Assembly (NCBI GenBank): GCA_900550495.1
Contig: URSJ01000004.1
Span: 1 to 64,000, forward strand
Direction: 5' to 3'
Length of the DNA stretch: 64,000 nt
Origin: an uncultured Rickettsiales bacterium
GTDB lineage: Bacteria; Pseudomonadota; Alphaproteobacteria; Rs-D84
Below the pieces are notes generated by a model. The model was not told where the DNA came from, ran no database searches, and saw nothing but the letters and a program-made list of their open reading frames with translations. Below are positions 1 through 8,223 of this stretch, in pieces (the first letter of the stretch is position 1; each line of letters starts with the position of its first letter). A program made the translations under genes and the position numbers.

Positions 1-1017
1 ACAACATACGACAAGATGTGTTTGTTTGGGCGCGTGCTGGCCGAAAATCTGGATAAACTGCTGGGGCTGTTTTCAGAACAATTGCGCGATTCCCTGTTTG
101 ACCCGCACAAGATTGAAATTGAACGCGGTGTAATTCTGGACGAATACAGACGCAAAATGATGGACAGTGCGGCCGCGTTTAACATATTTTCCAATGAAAA
201 ATTATTTGGTGCACATAATATTCTGGGGACACCAGATACAATAAAATCATTTTCGCGCGAACAATTGATGAATTATTTGCATAAAATCTTGTCTGCGCAA
301 AATATGACAATTTGTATATCTGGAAAAGTCAGCGACCCAGAAAAAACATTACAACAACTGGAACAATTTTTCGGATGGATTCCGTCATTTTCGGTCCCGC
401 GCACACAACAAAAAATTACGCAAGTATTTGCACACAACACAAAAAACAATCAAGCAAACGTCCAACTGCGCATAGCATTTGAAAATAGAATTCCAAACGA
501 TTTAGAACATAGAACCCAAACGCTGGCCGCCAACCGATTCAGTTTTTTATTTAGCAAAAAACTGCACGAAATTGTTCGCAATAAACTGGGTATGGCATAC
601 GGCATATCCACTGCGCGCATGGAGCGTGCAACTGTATCAGCACACACAATCAACACATCAACCAGCCCGCAAAATATTGACACGATCATTGCAACACTCG
701 CGCACGAATGTGCCAGTGCGCAACAGAACCCCGAAATTACCGATGACGACGTTGCGCGGCTGCGTATGCTGATGAAATTACAATTTACCGACATTATGGA
801 ATCGGCGTCAAAACGTTGCGGGAAACTAATGGCACACTGGCATCAATATGGCGCGGTGTATGACCTGGTGGGCGAAATGCAAATCAGCGATAAAATAACC
901 GCACCCGATATCACCCGTGCCGCAAAAAATTTCTTTACCCCACCAGTATCAATCCTGACCCAGGGCCCAGATATGAATTCTGATTTACAAAAAATTTGGA
1001 ACGATAATTTCAAATAA
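1..1017 (+). CDS. M16 family (insulinase-like) metallopeptidase, 5' end cut by window
   Basis: Zinc peptidase of the pitrilysin/MPP-like M16 family, probably acting on peptides in the periplasm or cytoplasm. The frame is open to base 1, so the real start and the HxxEH zinc motif lie outside the window. The visible part begins just after the usual NAYT region and holds the downstream acidic segment EIERGVILDE, which carries the third zinc-ligand glutamate. It then continues through the inactive C-terminal M16 domain with the usual LGMAYGIS element (about residues 193-200 counted from the first ATG at 16). The gene ends just before a hairpin and converges with efp. The first ATG at 16 is internal and should not be read as the start. 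Confidence 0.9.
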   Translation, partial: TTYDKMCLFGRVLAENLDKLLGLFSEQLRDSLFDPHKIEIERGVILDEYRRKMMDSAAAFNIFSNEKLFGAHNILGTPDTIKSFSREQLMNYLHKILSAQNMTICISGKVSDPEKTLQQLEQFFGWIPSFSVPRTQQKITQVFAHNTKNNQANVQLRIAFENRIPNDLEHRTQTLAANRFSFLFSKKLHEIVRNKLGMAYGISTARMERATVSAHTINTSTSPQNIDTIIATLAHECASAQQNPEITDDDVARLRMLMKLQFTDIMESASKRCGKLMAHWHQYGAVYDLVGEMQISDKITAPDITRAAKNFFTPPVSILTQGPDMNSDLQKIWNDNFK

Positions 1018-1019
1018 AA

Positions 1020-1042
1020 ACACGCGCCACAATGGCGCGTGT
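1020..1042 (+). terminator. Hairpin after the M16 peptidase gene
   Basis: Perfect 10-bp stem (ACACGCGCCA / TGGCGCGTGT) with a 3-nt loop, two bases after the stop codon. The following sequence is only weakly T-rich (ATTCTTAT), so it may be a weak intrinsic terminator or an mRNA 3' end stabiliser. Confidence 0.6.
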
Positions 1043-1051
1043 ATTCTTATA

Positions 1052-1258
1052 TATAAATAAATTAGAACGGTGCAGATGTGCGTAGTGTGGTTTGCGAAGT
1101 GTATTAAACATACACGAGCCGCCGCCACGCCGCGCACAGATGTGTCATATCTATAAATAAATTAGAACGGTGCAGATGTGCGTAGTGTGGTTTGCGAAGT
1201 GTACAAAACGTACACGAGCAGAACACACCGCGCACAGATGTGCCGTTATAATTTATTT
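1052..1258. repeat. Tandem 100-bp structured repeat, two copies
   Basis: Bases 1052-1103 recur without change at 1152-1203, a period of exactly 100, and similarity continues to about 1143/1242 with changes. Each unit folds as a long hairpin. In copy 2 the successive arms are AAATAAATT (1155-1163) with AATTTATTT (1250-1258), ACGG with CCGT, GTGCG (1178-1182) with CGCAC (1231-1235), GTGTG with CACAC, and GTGTAC (1199-1204) with GTACAC (1210-1215). In copy 1 the innermost stem is GTGTAT with ATACAC, so the two copies differ by a paired T-A to C-G change. The element fills the space between two convergent genes and its outer arm overlaps the efp stop codon. The function is unknown; a REP/BIME-like element, a structured 3' UTR or a small RNA are all possible. 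Confidence 0.75.
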
Positions 1259-1822
1259 GGCGCGTTCAACGTATTCCAGGGTTTCAGTATTGACCACGAT
1301 TTTTTCGCCGGCTTCGACAAACAATGGAACCTGGACGCGAATACCATTGTCTAAAACGGCTGGTTTACCACCACTGCTAGACGCGGTCTGCCCCTTTAAC
1401 GCAGGTTCGGTTTCTTCAACTGTGGCGACAACTGTTTTTGGCAACGAGATTGATACAGGTTTGCCTTCTACAAAGTTCGCCTTGACGTTCATTTCAGGGG
1501 CCAAGAATTTCATTTGGTCACCCAACGATTCAACAGGCATTGTGAACTGTTCATAATCGGACAAATTCATAAAGAACGCGTCTGTGCCATCAGAGTATAA
1601 ATACTGGCATTCAAAATCTTCGACCATCAGTTTTTCAACCTTGTCTTCGGCACGCCAGCGATCGCCCCCTTTGTTCCCAGAATCAATATCACGCAAATCG
1701 GCCTGAACAAAGGCACCACCCTTGCCCGGTTTGACCTTGGTAATAGATGTCACAGAATAACGGCGGCCATTGTGCGAAATCACCCAACCCACGCGCATAT
1801 CGTTTGCAATATATGATGCCAT
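1253..1822 (-). CDS. efp: Translation elongation factor P
   Basis: EF-P binds ribosomes stalled at polyproline and promotes peptide-bond formation. The protein has the KOW-like N-terminal domain with the loop KPGKGGAF, whose second lysine is the usual site of beta-lysylation, followed by two OB domains. About 189 residues, the normal length. The ATG giving MASYIAND is preferred because AGAGGTG stands six bases upstream; a GTG three codons earlier lies inside that ribosome-binding site. Its 3' end runs into the tandem structured repeat. It is separated from ppa upstream by a short gap on the same strand. Confidence 0.95.
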   Translation of the reverse strand: MASYIANDMRVGWVISHNGRRYSVTSITKVKPGKGGAFVQADLRDIDSGNKGGDRWRAEDKVEKLMVEDFECQYLYSDGTDAFFMNLSDYEQFTMPVESLGDQMKFLAPEMNVKANFVEGKPVSISLPKTVVATVEETEPALKGQTASSSGGKPAVLDNGIRVQVPLFVEAGEKIVVNTETLEYVERAK

Positions 1823-1886
1823 TGTTTTCACCTCTTTGATTTTTTATGAATTATAAAAATGCAACCAGCCAGTTGCAAGGCTTTTA

Positions 1887-2426
1887 TTATGAATTACGCT
1901 TGTTTGCCCAATACCTGTCTATGCTTTCCATAATCAGTTTGTCGGCCGCGTCACGATTTGCCCACCCAGACACCTTGGACCAAGAATTTGGTTGCAAATC
2001 CTTGTAGTGCTGGAAGAAGTATTCAATCTTTGAACGTAATATTTCCGGCAACTGCTCAATATATTCCGTGGCTGTATAATATGGGTCTATTCTATCCAAC
2101 GGAACACAGATAATTTTTTCATCGCCACCGGCCTGGTCTTCCATAATCAGGGCGCCGATTGGACGAACCTCTATTAAAACGCCGGGACGCAGTGGCGCAT
2201 TACAAACAACCACACAATCCAACGGGTCACCGTCGTCGCCCAGTGTTCCTGGAAAATATCCATAGTTTGCTGGATATGCCATTGGGGCGTGCAAGATTCT
2301 GTCCACCCGAGGCAGTCCAGTTTCTTTATCAATTTCGTATTTTACAAATCCATTTTCTGGAACTTCTATAATTGCATTCATCTTTTTCGGGGGCAATTTC
2401 CCAGGCGCAATTCCTGCTATCGTCAT
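1887..2426 (-). CDS. ppa: Inorganic pyrophosphatase, family I
   Basis: Hydrolyses pyrophosphate to two phosphates in the cytoplasm, pulling biosynthetic reactions forward. The family signature DDGDPLD, with the metal-binding aspartates, is present near residue 65, along with NYGYFPGT and the C-terminal KxxxGW segment. About 179 residues, typical of bacterial hexameric enzymes. The ATG beginning MTIAG is chosen because AAAAAGG lies six bases upstream. Two in-frame earlier starts (TTG at 2453 and ATG at 2432) either lack spacing or sit on the ribosome-binding site. Confidence 0.96.
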   Translation of the reverse strand: MTIAGIAPGKLPPKKMNAIIEVPENGFVKYEIDKETGLPRVDRILHAPMAYPANYGYFPGTLGDDGDPLDCVVVCNAPLRPGVLIEVRPIGALIMEDQAGGDEKIICVPLDRIDPYYTATEYIEQLPEILRSKIEYFFQHYKDLQPNSWSKVSGWANRDAADKLIMESIDRYWANKRNS

Positions 2427-2494
2427 ACTCATCCTTTTTCTAAATCCGGCCAATTTTATCAGAAAAAAATATCATTGCAAACGAATCGGCTAAT

Positions 2495-2518
2495 AAAAAA
2501 CGCCCCAACAGGGCGTTT
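2495..2518 (-). terminator. Rho-independent terminator of dnaN
   Basis: CGCCC / GGGCG stem (2501-2515) followed on the minus strand by a run of T. It lies between ppa and the 5' side of the ppa leader, immediately downstream of the dnaN stop. Confidence 0.8.
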
Positions 2519-2528
2519 CTTGTTTTAA

Positions 2529-3647
2529 CTACATTCTCATTGGCATCAAGATGAATAATGCATCTGTATTTTTATCCGTTGATTTAATAATCGTTGGTGA
2601 CAACGGGTCTTGCATTTCCATCTGGAATTTTTCACCTTCGACCTGGCCTGCGACGTCCATCAAGAATTTTACATTGAACGTAACAGTAAATGACGCATCA
2701 CCATTATATTCAATATCCAATTCCTGGGTCGCCGTTCCAGCATCTGGGCTGGACGCATTCACAACCAGTTTGTTCATAGAATATGTCAACTGGACAGATT
2801 TTGTTTTATCAACACTGGCCACAGAAACCAAATCAACTGCATTCAAGAACTGCTTTCTGTCCAAGATTGCAATCTTGTCATTCCCCTTAGGTATAACAAC
2901 GCGATAGTTTGGATACTGGGCATCAACCAATTTGCTGGTCAAAATTGCGGCACCAACGGTAAAACGTGCCTTGGTATCAGACAATTCAACCGTAACGTCA
3001 TCAACAGTGGCATCTTCCAACAACTTGGACAGTTCGCCTATAACGCGACGCGGTAAAATTACCGCTGGCATTTCCACACTGCCAGCTGGGGCCGGCATCG
3101 CGCACAAGGCCATACGCTGGGCATCAGTCGCGACCGCCGTCAGCATTTTTTCTTTGCCTTCGTCGGAAATATGGAAATAAATACCACCCAAATGATACCG
3201 AACATCGTCGGTTGGGATTGCAAACTTAGTCTGGTTTATCAGGTGCGCCAAATCGCCCGTCGTCATCTGGAATTTTGTGGTAAGATTACTGCCCGCCATG
3301 GCCGGGAAATTTTCCGCTGGCAATGTCGGCAAACGGAATACCGCACGTCCACTAGATACAACCAATTGATCGCCCGCCTGTTTGAATGTGATTTCGGCAT
3401 CATCTGGCAATTTGCGCACAATATCGTATAACATTTGGACTGGAACAGTTGTCTTGCCACCCAACGTAATATCAGCCGCCACATGCTCAACCAATTCCAA
3501 ATCAACATTTGTCGCCGACAAGATTAAATCATCAGCAACCTCTAATTTAACATTCATCAATATCGGCAATGTCGCGCGCTTTTCCACGATGGACTGCATA
3601 TGCCCCAGCGCACGTATTAAAACCTGACGAAATACCGAAAATTCCAT
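2529..3647 (-). CDS. dnaN: DNA polymerase III beta sliding clamp
   Basis: Ring-shaped clamp that tethers DNA polymerase III to DNA. The 372-residue product shows the three repeated clamp domains, with characteristic segments LPILMNVKLE, LPTLPAENFP, IYFHISDEG and the C-terminal LMPMR that ends nearly every bacterial clamp. The start at MEFSVFR follows TAGGAG; the longer frame to 3680 has no support. The gene is not next to dnaA, which is at 17-18 kb, a separation common in alphaproteobacteria. It stands alone between two terminators. Confidence 0.97.
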   Translation of the reverse strand: MEFSVFRQVLIRALGHMQSIVEKRATLPILMNVKLEVADDLILSATNVDLELVEHVAADITLGGKTTVPVQMLYDIVRKLPDDAEITFKQAGDQLVVSSGRAVFRLPTLPAENFPAMAGSNLTTKFQMTTGDLAHLINQTKFAIPTDDVRYHLGGIYFHISDEGKEKMLTAVATDAQRMALCAMPAPAGSVEMPAVILPRRVIGELSKLLEDATVDDVTVELSDTKARFTVGAAILTSKLVDAQYPNYRVVIPKGNDKIAILDRKQFLNAVDLVSVASVDKTKSVQLTYSMNKLVVNASSPDAGTATQELDIEYNGDASFTVTFNVKFLMDVAGQVEGEKFQMEMQDPLSPTIIKSTDKNTDALFILMPMRM

Positions 3648-3768
3648 TATTTTGCTCCTAAGATATTTATGGTTTCCCACATTCTTTTATCTGATTTTAC
3701 CAAAAAATGCCGATTCGGTGCAAGAGCAAATACGCCACCCCACACGCACAAATCAGAAAAAATAAAAA

Positions 3769-3792
3769 ACCGGTCACCAAACGATGACCAGT
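3769..3792 (-). terminator. Rho-independent terminator of cdaA
   Basis: Eight-base stem with one G-T pair (ACTGGTCA / TGACCGGT on the minus strand) followed by TTTTTTATTTTTT, just after the cdaA stop codon. Confidence 0.8.
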
Positions 3793-3813
3793 TCAAACAA
3801 TTACGAATACAAC

Positions 3814-4575
3814 TTATTGTTTTTCCATAACTTTTGATAATTTTGTGCGTAATTTTTTCATATCATCGTATTTGGTGAACTTGCCCTTTTCGGCGACAGA
3901 AATATCACCACTTTCTTCGGATACGACCAGAACAATCGCACTTGATACTTCGGACAGTCCCAACGCCGCACGATGACGTGTGCCATATTTCCAATTCAGG
4001 TTATTTTGCGACAACGGTAAAATACCGCCAGCATACGCAATACGTCCATTTTCAATAATAACCGCACCGTCATGTAATGGCGTTTTATTAAAAAATATCG
4101 TCAACAATAATTCACTGGTAATAACTGCATCAATGCGAACACCTTTTTTTTCAATGGCACTCTCGTCCAATGTTGTTGGGAATACAATCAACGCACCAGT
4201 ATGCTTGGCCGACATATATTCAACAGCACTGCAAATTGCGTCCAGACTGCGTGTATCCTTGGTTGTAACACCACCCTTGCGGAACATGCGTGTCCAGCCT
4301 TCTATATTTCCCATCAGTGCCATAAACTTGCGCAACTCTGGTTGAAATATAACAATCAGCCCCAGCGATAAAAACAATGCTGTCCAATGCAAGAATCCAC
4401 CCAGCAAATCCAAATGCGCCCACGTTAAAACAAAACTAGTAAACCACAATGCCGCCAACCCTAATAAACCACGGACCAGTCGTTCAGATGATGTATTTTG
4501 AATAAAACTTCTGTAAAATAGCCATACAAAGATCGCAATTATAAGAATTTGAATTAACCCCAGCCAATTAAACAT
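3814..4575 (-). CDS. cdaA: Membrane-bound diadenylate cyclase (CdaA/DacA type)
   Basis: Condenses two ATP into the second messenger c-di-AMP. The 253-residue protein has three N-terminal membrane helices (about 4-22, 34-52, 58-78) and then a DAC domain with both catalytic motifs, DGA at 169-171 (LHDGAVII) and RHR at 200-202 (GTRHRAALG). It therefore looks active and is full length for CdaA. The start MFNWLG follows AAGGAGATAAAA. It is the last gene of a run prepilin-rluC-asmA-cdaA and begins 23 bases after the asmA-like stop. In Firmicutes cdaA usually sits with cdaR and glmM, neither of which is seen here. This cyclase is rare in alphaproteobacteria. Confidence 0.93.
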   Translation of the reverse strand: MFNWLGLIQILIIAIFVWLFYRSFIQNTSSERLVRGLLGLAALWFTSFVLTWAHLDLLGGFLHWTALFLSLGLIVIFQPELRKFMALMGNIEGWTRMFRKGGVTTKDTRSLDAICSAVEYMSAKHTGALIVFPTTLDESAIEKKGVRIDAVITSELLLTIFFNKTPLHDGAVIIENGRIAYAGGILPLSQNNLNWKYGTRHRAALGLSEVSSAIVLVVSEESGDISVAEKGKFTKYDDMKKLRTKLSKVMEKQ

Positions 4576-4598
4576 TTTTATCTCCTTATGATTTTGTG

Positions 4599-6704
4599 TT
4601 ACTCGTTTTGTTCTTCTGTAACCTGTTGCATTGATGTTATAACAGTTTTTTCCAAATCTGCAACTGGTATATTCAACCAATCTGGGTCATCACGCATTGG
4701 GGGGGCACCACGCGTCATAGCCGTTTCGCATGGATGTTCATCTGCTAACCAGTTTTCTAACAGGTCTCCGGCCAACAATCCTACCCCCGCACCTGCAACC
4801 AGACCAATTCCACCAGTAAATGGTGCCAACAGCAACCCCAATCCCGTTGCCGATGCAACCTTGCCAGCGACCGCCGCGCCACTGATTTTTATATCAGGTT
4901 CCGCCAAATTTCCTGTTATTTCAATAGAATTCACAACATTTCCTGTCAGTGACAATTTAATGCCACGCACCGGCACCGTCGTCAATGCCATCTTTAACTT
5001 TTCTTTGCCCAGGTTTAAACTGCCAGCCAGCCGCAGGTTTATCGCATTTGTTTCAACTGCGACTCCCTGTTGCGTTTCGGCAACACCATCACGGAATTTT
5101 GTGTTCAACGCGACACACGAAATCTTCATTTGATTGTATTTTTTTTCGGACCGAAACATATCCTGGACGCTGTGACGCAACGTGGTCAAGAAATCGGTTC
5201 CATACATGTATGCAACCAACGCTGAATGCGCGTATCCCGCACCCGACGATTTTACCTGGACTGGACCAGTCGCAGTTGCCATCAATTCAGACAACGTTGT
5301 CCCATTTCCCTGTAAATACACGTCAATATTTGTTGGTAAATCCGACAACAGGTCTGTTTCACGAACCTGGGTCAATATTTCCCCCACCCTGATATCACGT
5401 CCACGTACTGCGGCGGTCGCAAAATAACGTCCATCGCCATCAATATTAGCGTCCGCACCAATTGTGATTTTGCCCCCACCCATTGAAACATCGCCTTCAA
5501 CACGCGCAACCCCATCAGTTAATTTTGCATGCACATCAATATCACTGATAGCCAGGTCGCGATACACAACCAATTTACCGATTTTAGCATTCAGATTTAT
5601 GTTAAAATTACGCAATTCTTTACCAAACAGTGGGGTATCTTTAAACACATTCAAATCGCGTTTCGGACGCACCCATGTCCCCTGGTACCATTCTGGAAAT
5701 ACCTGGGTCAGATTGATGGACTTTGATTCAACATTCGCCTTTATCGCGATGCGAGGGCGTCCCCAATCTACACTGGCCGAAAGACGCACTTCGTTCCCAC
5801 GAACCGAAAATGATGACTTGCGCAACGTCAGCTTTGTGCGGTCCAGGCCGCCGGAAATATTCACGCGCATTGTCGGAATCTGGGTCAAATCCAATTGCAA
5901 CAACCGTCCTACCGCCGACACATCAGGAATATCGCCCTTGATAACAAAATCAATCGGGGCGTGGCTGGTTCCTTCCAGTGCGATATCTGCAATCAGCGCA
6001 TCCCCGCCTGTTGAAAAAGCAACACGTAATGGATACACACGCCGTTCGGCGTTATATTCATAGTATGACAATATAAATGGAAAAACATCATCACCATTTT
6101 TTATCCACCCTGTGTATTCACGCGTATCATCACGCGGAACATAGCGTAATGAAAAATCCGCCAGTGAATATTTTTTATCAAACACATGTGCGGTCAGATT
6201 GCGCACCTCTACCCCGCCCAGTCCTGGATCTTCAAACGGAAATCTCTTTGGCTCTACCTCTGCATCTGTTTTTTGGGGGGCTTCTGTTTTCTTTTGATTC
6301 ATCACGACTGAATACTCACCGGCGGTATTTTTTTCCAAACAAACATCTGCATCATAAATTTTAACATTTTGAATCGTCGGCATTGGTCGGAACAGTGACA
6401 ACAAATCCAATGTGACATCTATCTTTTCGGCACTAAACGCATATTTATGCTTTGCCCATTCAGCATTTGGCACGCGTACCTGGTTTAATTCTATACGTGG
6501 CCGCAGTGAAAATTTCCACGATACATCGCCCGCAATTTCAACCGGCATACCAGTCGCATTGCGCAATATAGACAAAACATTCCCACGCAATGTTTCCAAA
6601 TTTACCTGGCTGAGTGCGATAAAGAACGCGACCAACATCCCACCAAAGAACAGGACGATAACGCGTGCAATCATTAAAAATTTTCTTTTTCTTCTGGTTT
6701 TCAC
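4599..6704 (-). CDS. AsmA family inner-membrane-anchored protein
   Basis: Large AsmA-like protein of about 701 residues. AsmA proteins are periplasmic bridge-like proteins linked to phospholipid transport and outer-membrane assembly. A positively charged N-terminus (KTRRKRK) precedes one membrane helix (about 10-32). An AsmA N-terminal domain follows (NVLSILRNATGMPVEIAGDVSWKFSLRP pattern), then beta-rich repeats, and near the C-terminus a Gly/Ala-rich hydrophobic segment (about residues 640-670). The GTG start at 6704 is chosen for the GGGGGG run 5 bases upstream; a TTG at 6746 would overlap rluC, and an ATG at 6674 is an alternative. It lies between rluC and cdaA, probably in one transcript. 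Confidence 0.85.
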   Translation of the reverse strand: MKTRRKRKFLMIARVIVLFFGGMLVAFFIALSQVNLETLRGNVLSILRNATGMPVEIAGDVSWKFSLRPRIELNQVRVPNAEWAKHKYAFSAEKIDVTLDLLSLFRPMPTIQNVKIYDADVCLEKNTAGEYSVVMNQKKTEAPQKTDAEVEPKRFPFEDPGLGGVEVRNLTAHVFDKKYSLADFSLRYVPRDDTREYTGWIKNGDDVFPFILSYYEYNAERRVYPLRVAFSTGGDALIADIALEGTSHAPIDFVIKGDIPDVSAVGRLLQLDLTQIPTMRVNISGGLDRTKLTLRKSSFSVRGNEVRLSASVDWGRPRIAIKANVESKSINLTQVFPEWYQGTWVRPKRDLNVFKDTPLFGKELRNFNINLNAKIGKLVVYRDLAISDIDVHAKLTDGVARVEGDVSMGGGKITIGADANIDGDGRYFATAAVRGRDIRVGEILTQVRETDLLSDLPTNIDVYLQGNGTTLSELMATATGPVQVKSSGAGYAHSALVAYMYGTDFLTTLRHSVQDMFRSEKKYNQMKISCVALNTKFRDGVAETQQGVAVETNAINLRLAGSLNLGKEKLKMALTTVPVRGIKLSLTGNVVNSIEITGNLAEPDIKISGAAVAGKVASATGLGLLLAPFTGGIGLVAGAGVGLLAGDLLENWLADEHPCETAMTRGAPPMRDDPDWLNIPVADLEKTVITSMQQVTEEQNE

Positions 6705-6726
6705 TTCTGCCCCCCCACACACAGAA

Positions 6727-7695
6727 TTATGGTAATTGGAATTCAAAAAATTCCATAACCTGTATCATAAAAGCCGGTGGCGTCGCATGAAAGGTCATCA
6801 TACGGCCTGTTGTCGGATGCTGAAACGTCAACTGATACGCAAACAAAAACAAATTGTTTGTCGCCATCACGCCCCCCAGCGCATCTGGTGCGCTGCGCCC
6901 AGCCCCATACAGCGCATCACCCACAATCGGCGCATTTAACACATGTGCACTGTGCACACGCAATTGATGCGTCCGACCGGTTTTCGGCGAAAACATAACC
7001 CATGACAAGTGTTCGCCTGCGGTTGCTAACACCTGGTATTCTGTGATTGCACGTTGCGGACGTTGCCCCGTCCCATTATTTACACGTGCCGGCGTGTCAA
7101 AAACCTGGCCCCGTATCATATAATCGTCAATTGTCCCACGTGGCGGCTTTACATCACCATTTAACAATGCCAAATATTCCTTGTGGGCTGTTTTTGCCTG
7201 AAACGCAGTTGCCAAATTTTGTGCCGCATGTAAATTTTTCGCTACCACTAACAGACCTGATGTTTCACGGTCCAAACGGTGAACCAATGAAATCTTGTCA
7301 TACGGGAACAACGCCGCCGCCATTTTATCCACAGATTTACGAATTCCACTGCCCCCCTGAACCGCCAGGCCAGCAGGTTTGTTAAAAACAACTATATCAT
7401 TGTCACTGTGGATTATACATTTGCGTAATTCTTCCAGGTCACTCATGGTGAAATTATCGCCACTTTCTGTTTTCTTGACCCGCGCTGCATAGCTAGCAAT
7501 CGTTGGTGGCACGCGCACGGCATCACCGGCACGTAAAAATTCCTGACCTTGGACGCGGCGTGAATTAACGCGTATTTGTCCCCCGCGACACAGCCGATAA
7601 AACTCGCGCTGAGGCATGGACGGAAAGTTGCGCAAAAACCAGCGCAACAAACGCACGCCATCTTCGGTCTGGGGAACTGTGATTACATCTGCCAT
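6727..7695 (-). CDS. rluC: Ribosomal large subunit pseudouridine synthase, RluC/RluD family
   Basis: Converts specific uridines of 23S rRNA to pseudouridine. An S4-like RNA-binding region is present at about 15-75 (RGGQIRVNSRRV). The catalytic domain has the family motif VHRLDRETSGLLVVAK, where the aspartate is the catalytic residue, and the later GRTHQLRVH block. At 322 residues it has normal length. The gene follows the prepilin gene by 13 bases and its end lies only 22 bases before the asmA-like start, so the four genes appear co-transcribed. Assignment to RluC rather than RluD or another paralogue is tentative. Confidence 0.88.
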   Translation of the reverse strand: MADVITVPQTEDGVRLLRWFLRNFPSMPQREFYRLCRGGQIRVNSRRVQGQEFLRAGDAVRVPPTIASYAARVKKTESGDNFTMSDLEELRKCIIHSDNDIVVFNKPAGLAVQGGSGIRKSVDKMAAALFPYDKISLVHRLDRETSGLLVVAKNLHAAQNLATAFQAKTAHKEYLALLNGDVKPPRGTIDDYMIRGQVFDTPARVNNGTGQRPQRAITEYQVLATAGEHLSWVMFSPKTGRTHQLRVHSAHVLNAPIVGDALYGAGRSAPDALGGVMATNNLFLFAYQLTFQHPTTGRMMTFHATPPAFMIQVMEFFEFQLP

Positions 7696-7708
7696 TTACA
7701 AACGCCCG

Positions 7709-8173
7709 TTATTCACCGTATGTTATCTGGACACTGTTTGCCGCGCCAGCACGGTTACAATCGCCGACCGCCCCACCCTGTTTACCATTAGACGACACAT
7801 ACCCAACCGAATCAGACCATGCTTTGGTCACAAAATATTCACAATCTGATTGCGACAGACCATCAATTGAAACAACGAATTGTCGTGAATTGGCAGGATC
7901 AACCGCTAATGCGTACGTCCCGCCATATGGGTTTTTGTTCGTCATACCAATTGCACCAAATATTGTTGAATTGTTGATGTGTGAATAATCGTCAAATTCC
8001 CCCAGCAACGTGCGAACCTGGGTCACCATCTGGACCACTTCGTCATTGACGGCATTACGTTTCTGGGTCCGCATTGCGGTCGAAATCATACCAATCGCCC
8101 CAACGGTGATAACCCCCATAATTGCCAACACACCCAACATTTCAATCATTGAACGACCAGATTCTTGTCTCAT
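7709..8173 (-). CDS. Type IV prepilin-like protein
   Basis: Small pilin-like protein with a class III signal: short charged leader MRQESG, then R-S-M-I-E at +1 to +5 and a 20-residue hydrophobic helix (MLGVLAIMGVITVGAIGMIS). Glycine at -1 and glutamate at +5 match the prepilin peptidase site, while the usual Phe at +1 is Arg. The soluble part ends in a Cys-bounded segment (CEYFVTKA...GDCNR). The ATG at 8173 has AGGGG eight bases upstream; the ATG at 8179 is too close to it. It heads the run leading to rluC, asmA and cdaA, and is divergent from uvrC. It may serve the secretin system at 24-26 kb. Confidence 0.82.
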   Translation of the reverse strand: MRQESGRSMIEMLGVLAIMGVITVGAIGMISTAMRTQKRNAVNDEVVQMVTQVRTLLGEFDDYSHINNSTIFGAIGMTNKNPYGGTYALAVDPANSRQFVVSIDGLSQSDCEYFVTKAWSDSVGYVSSNGKQGGAVGDCNRAGAANSVQITYGE

Positions 8174-8188
8174 TTTCATATCCCCTAT

Positions 8189-8216
8189 TTGCTATTTGTT
8201 TTTTTTATTTTATCAT
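8189..8216 (+). promoter_or_regulatory. Promoter of uvrC, probably leaderless
   Basis: TTGCTA (8189-8194), 16-bp spacer, TATCAT (8211-8216), then only 7 bases to the uvrC ATG. There is no Shine-Dalgarno sequence, so transcription would begin at or next to the start codon. Confidence 0.55.
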
Positions 8217-8223
8217 AATTAGT

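Noticed and set aside
1052..1258. CRISPR-like tandem repeat
   Set aside because: Only two units with a 100-bp period and structured, related sequence throughout; no short repeats with unique spacers and no cas genes.
7325..7333. Perfect DnaA box TTATCCACA
   Set aside because: It lies alone inside the rluC coding region, with no cluster of boxes or AT-rich element nearby.
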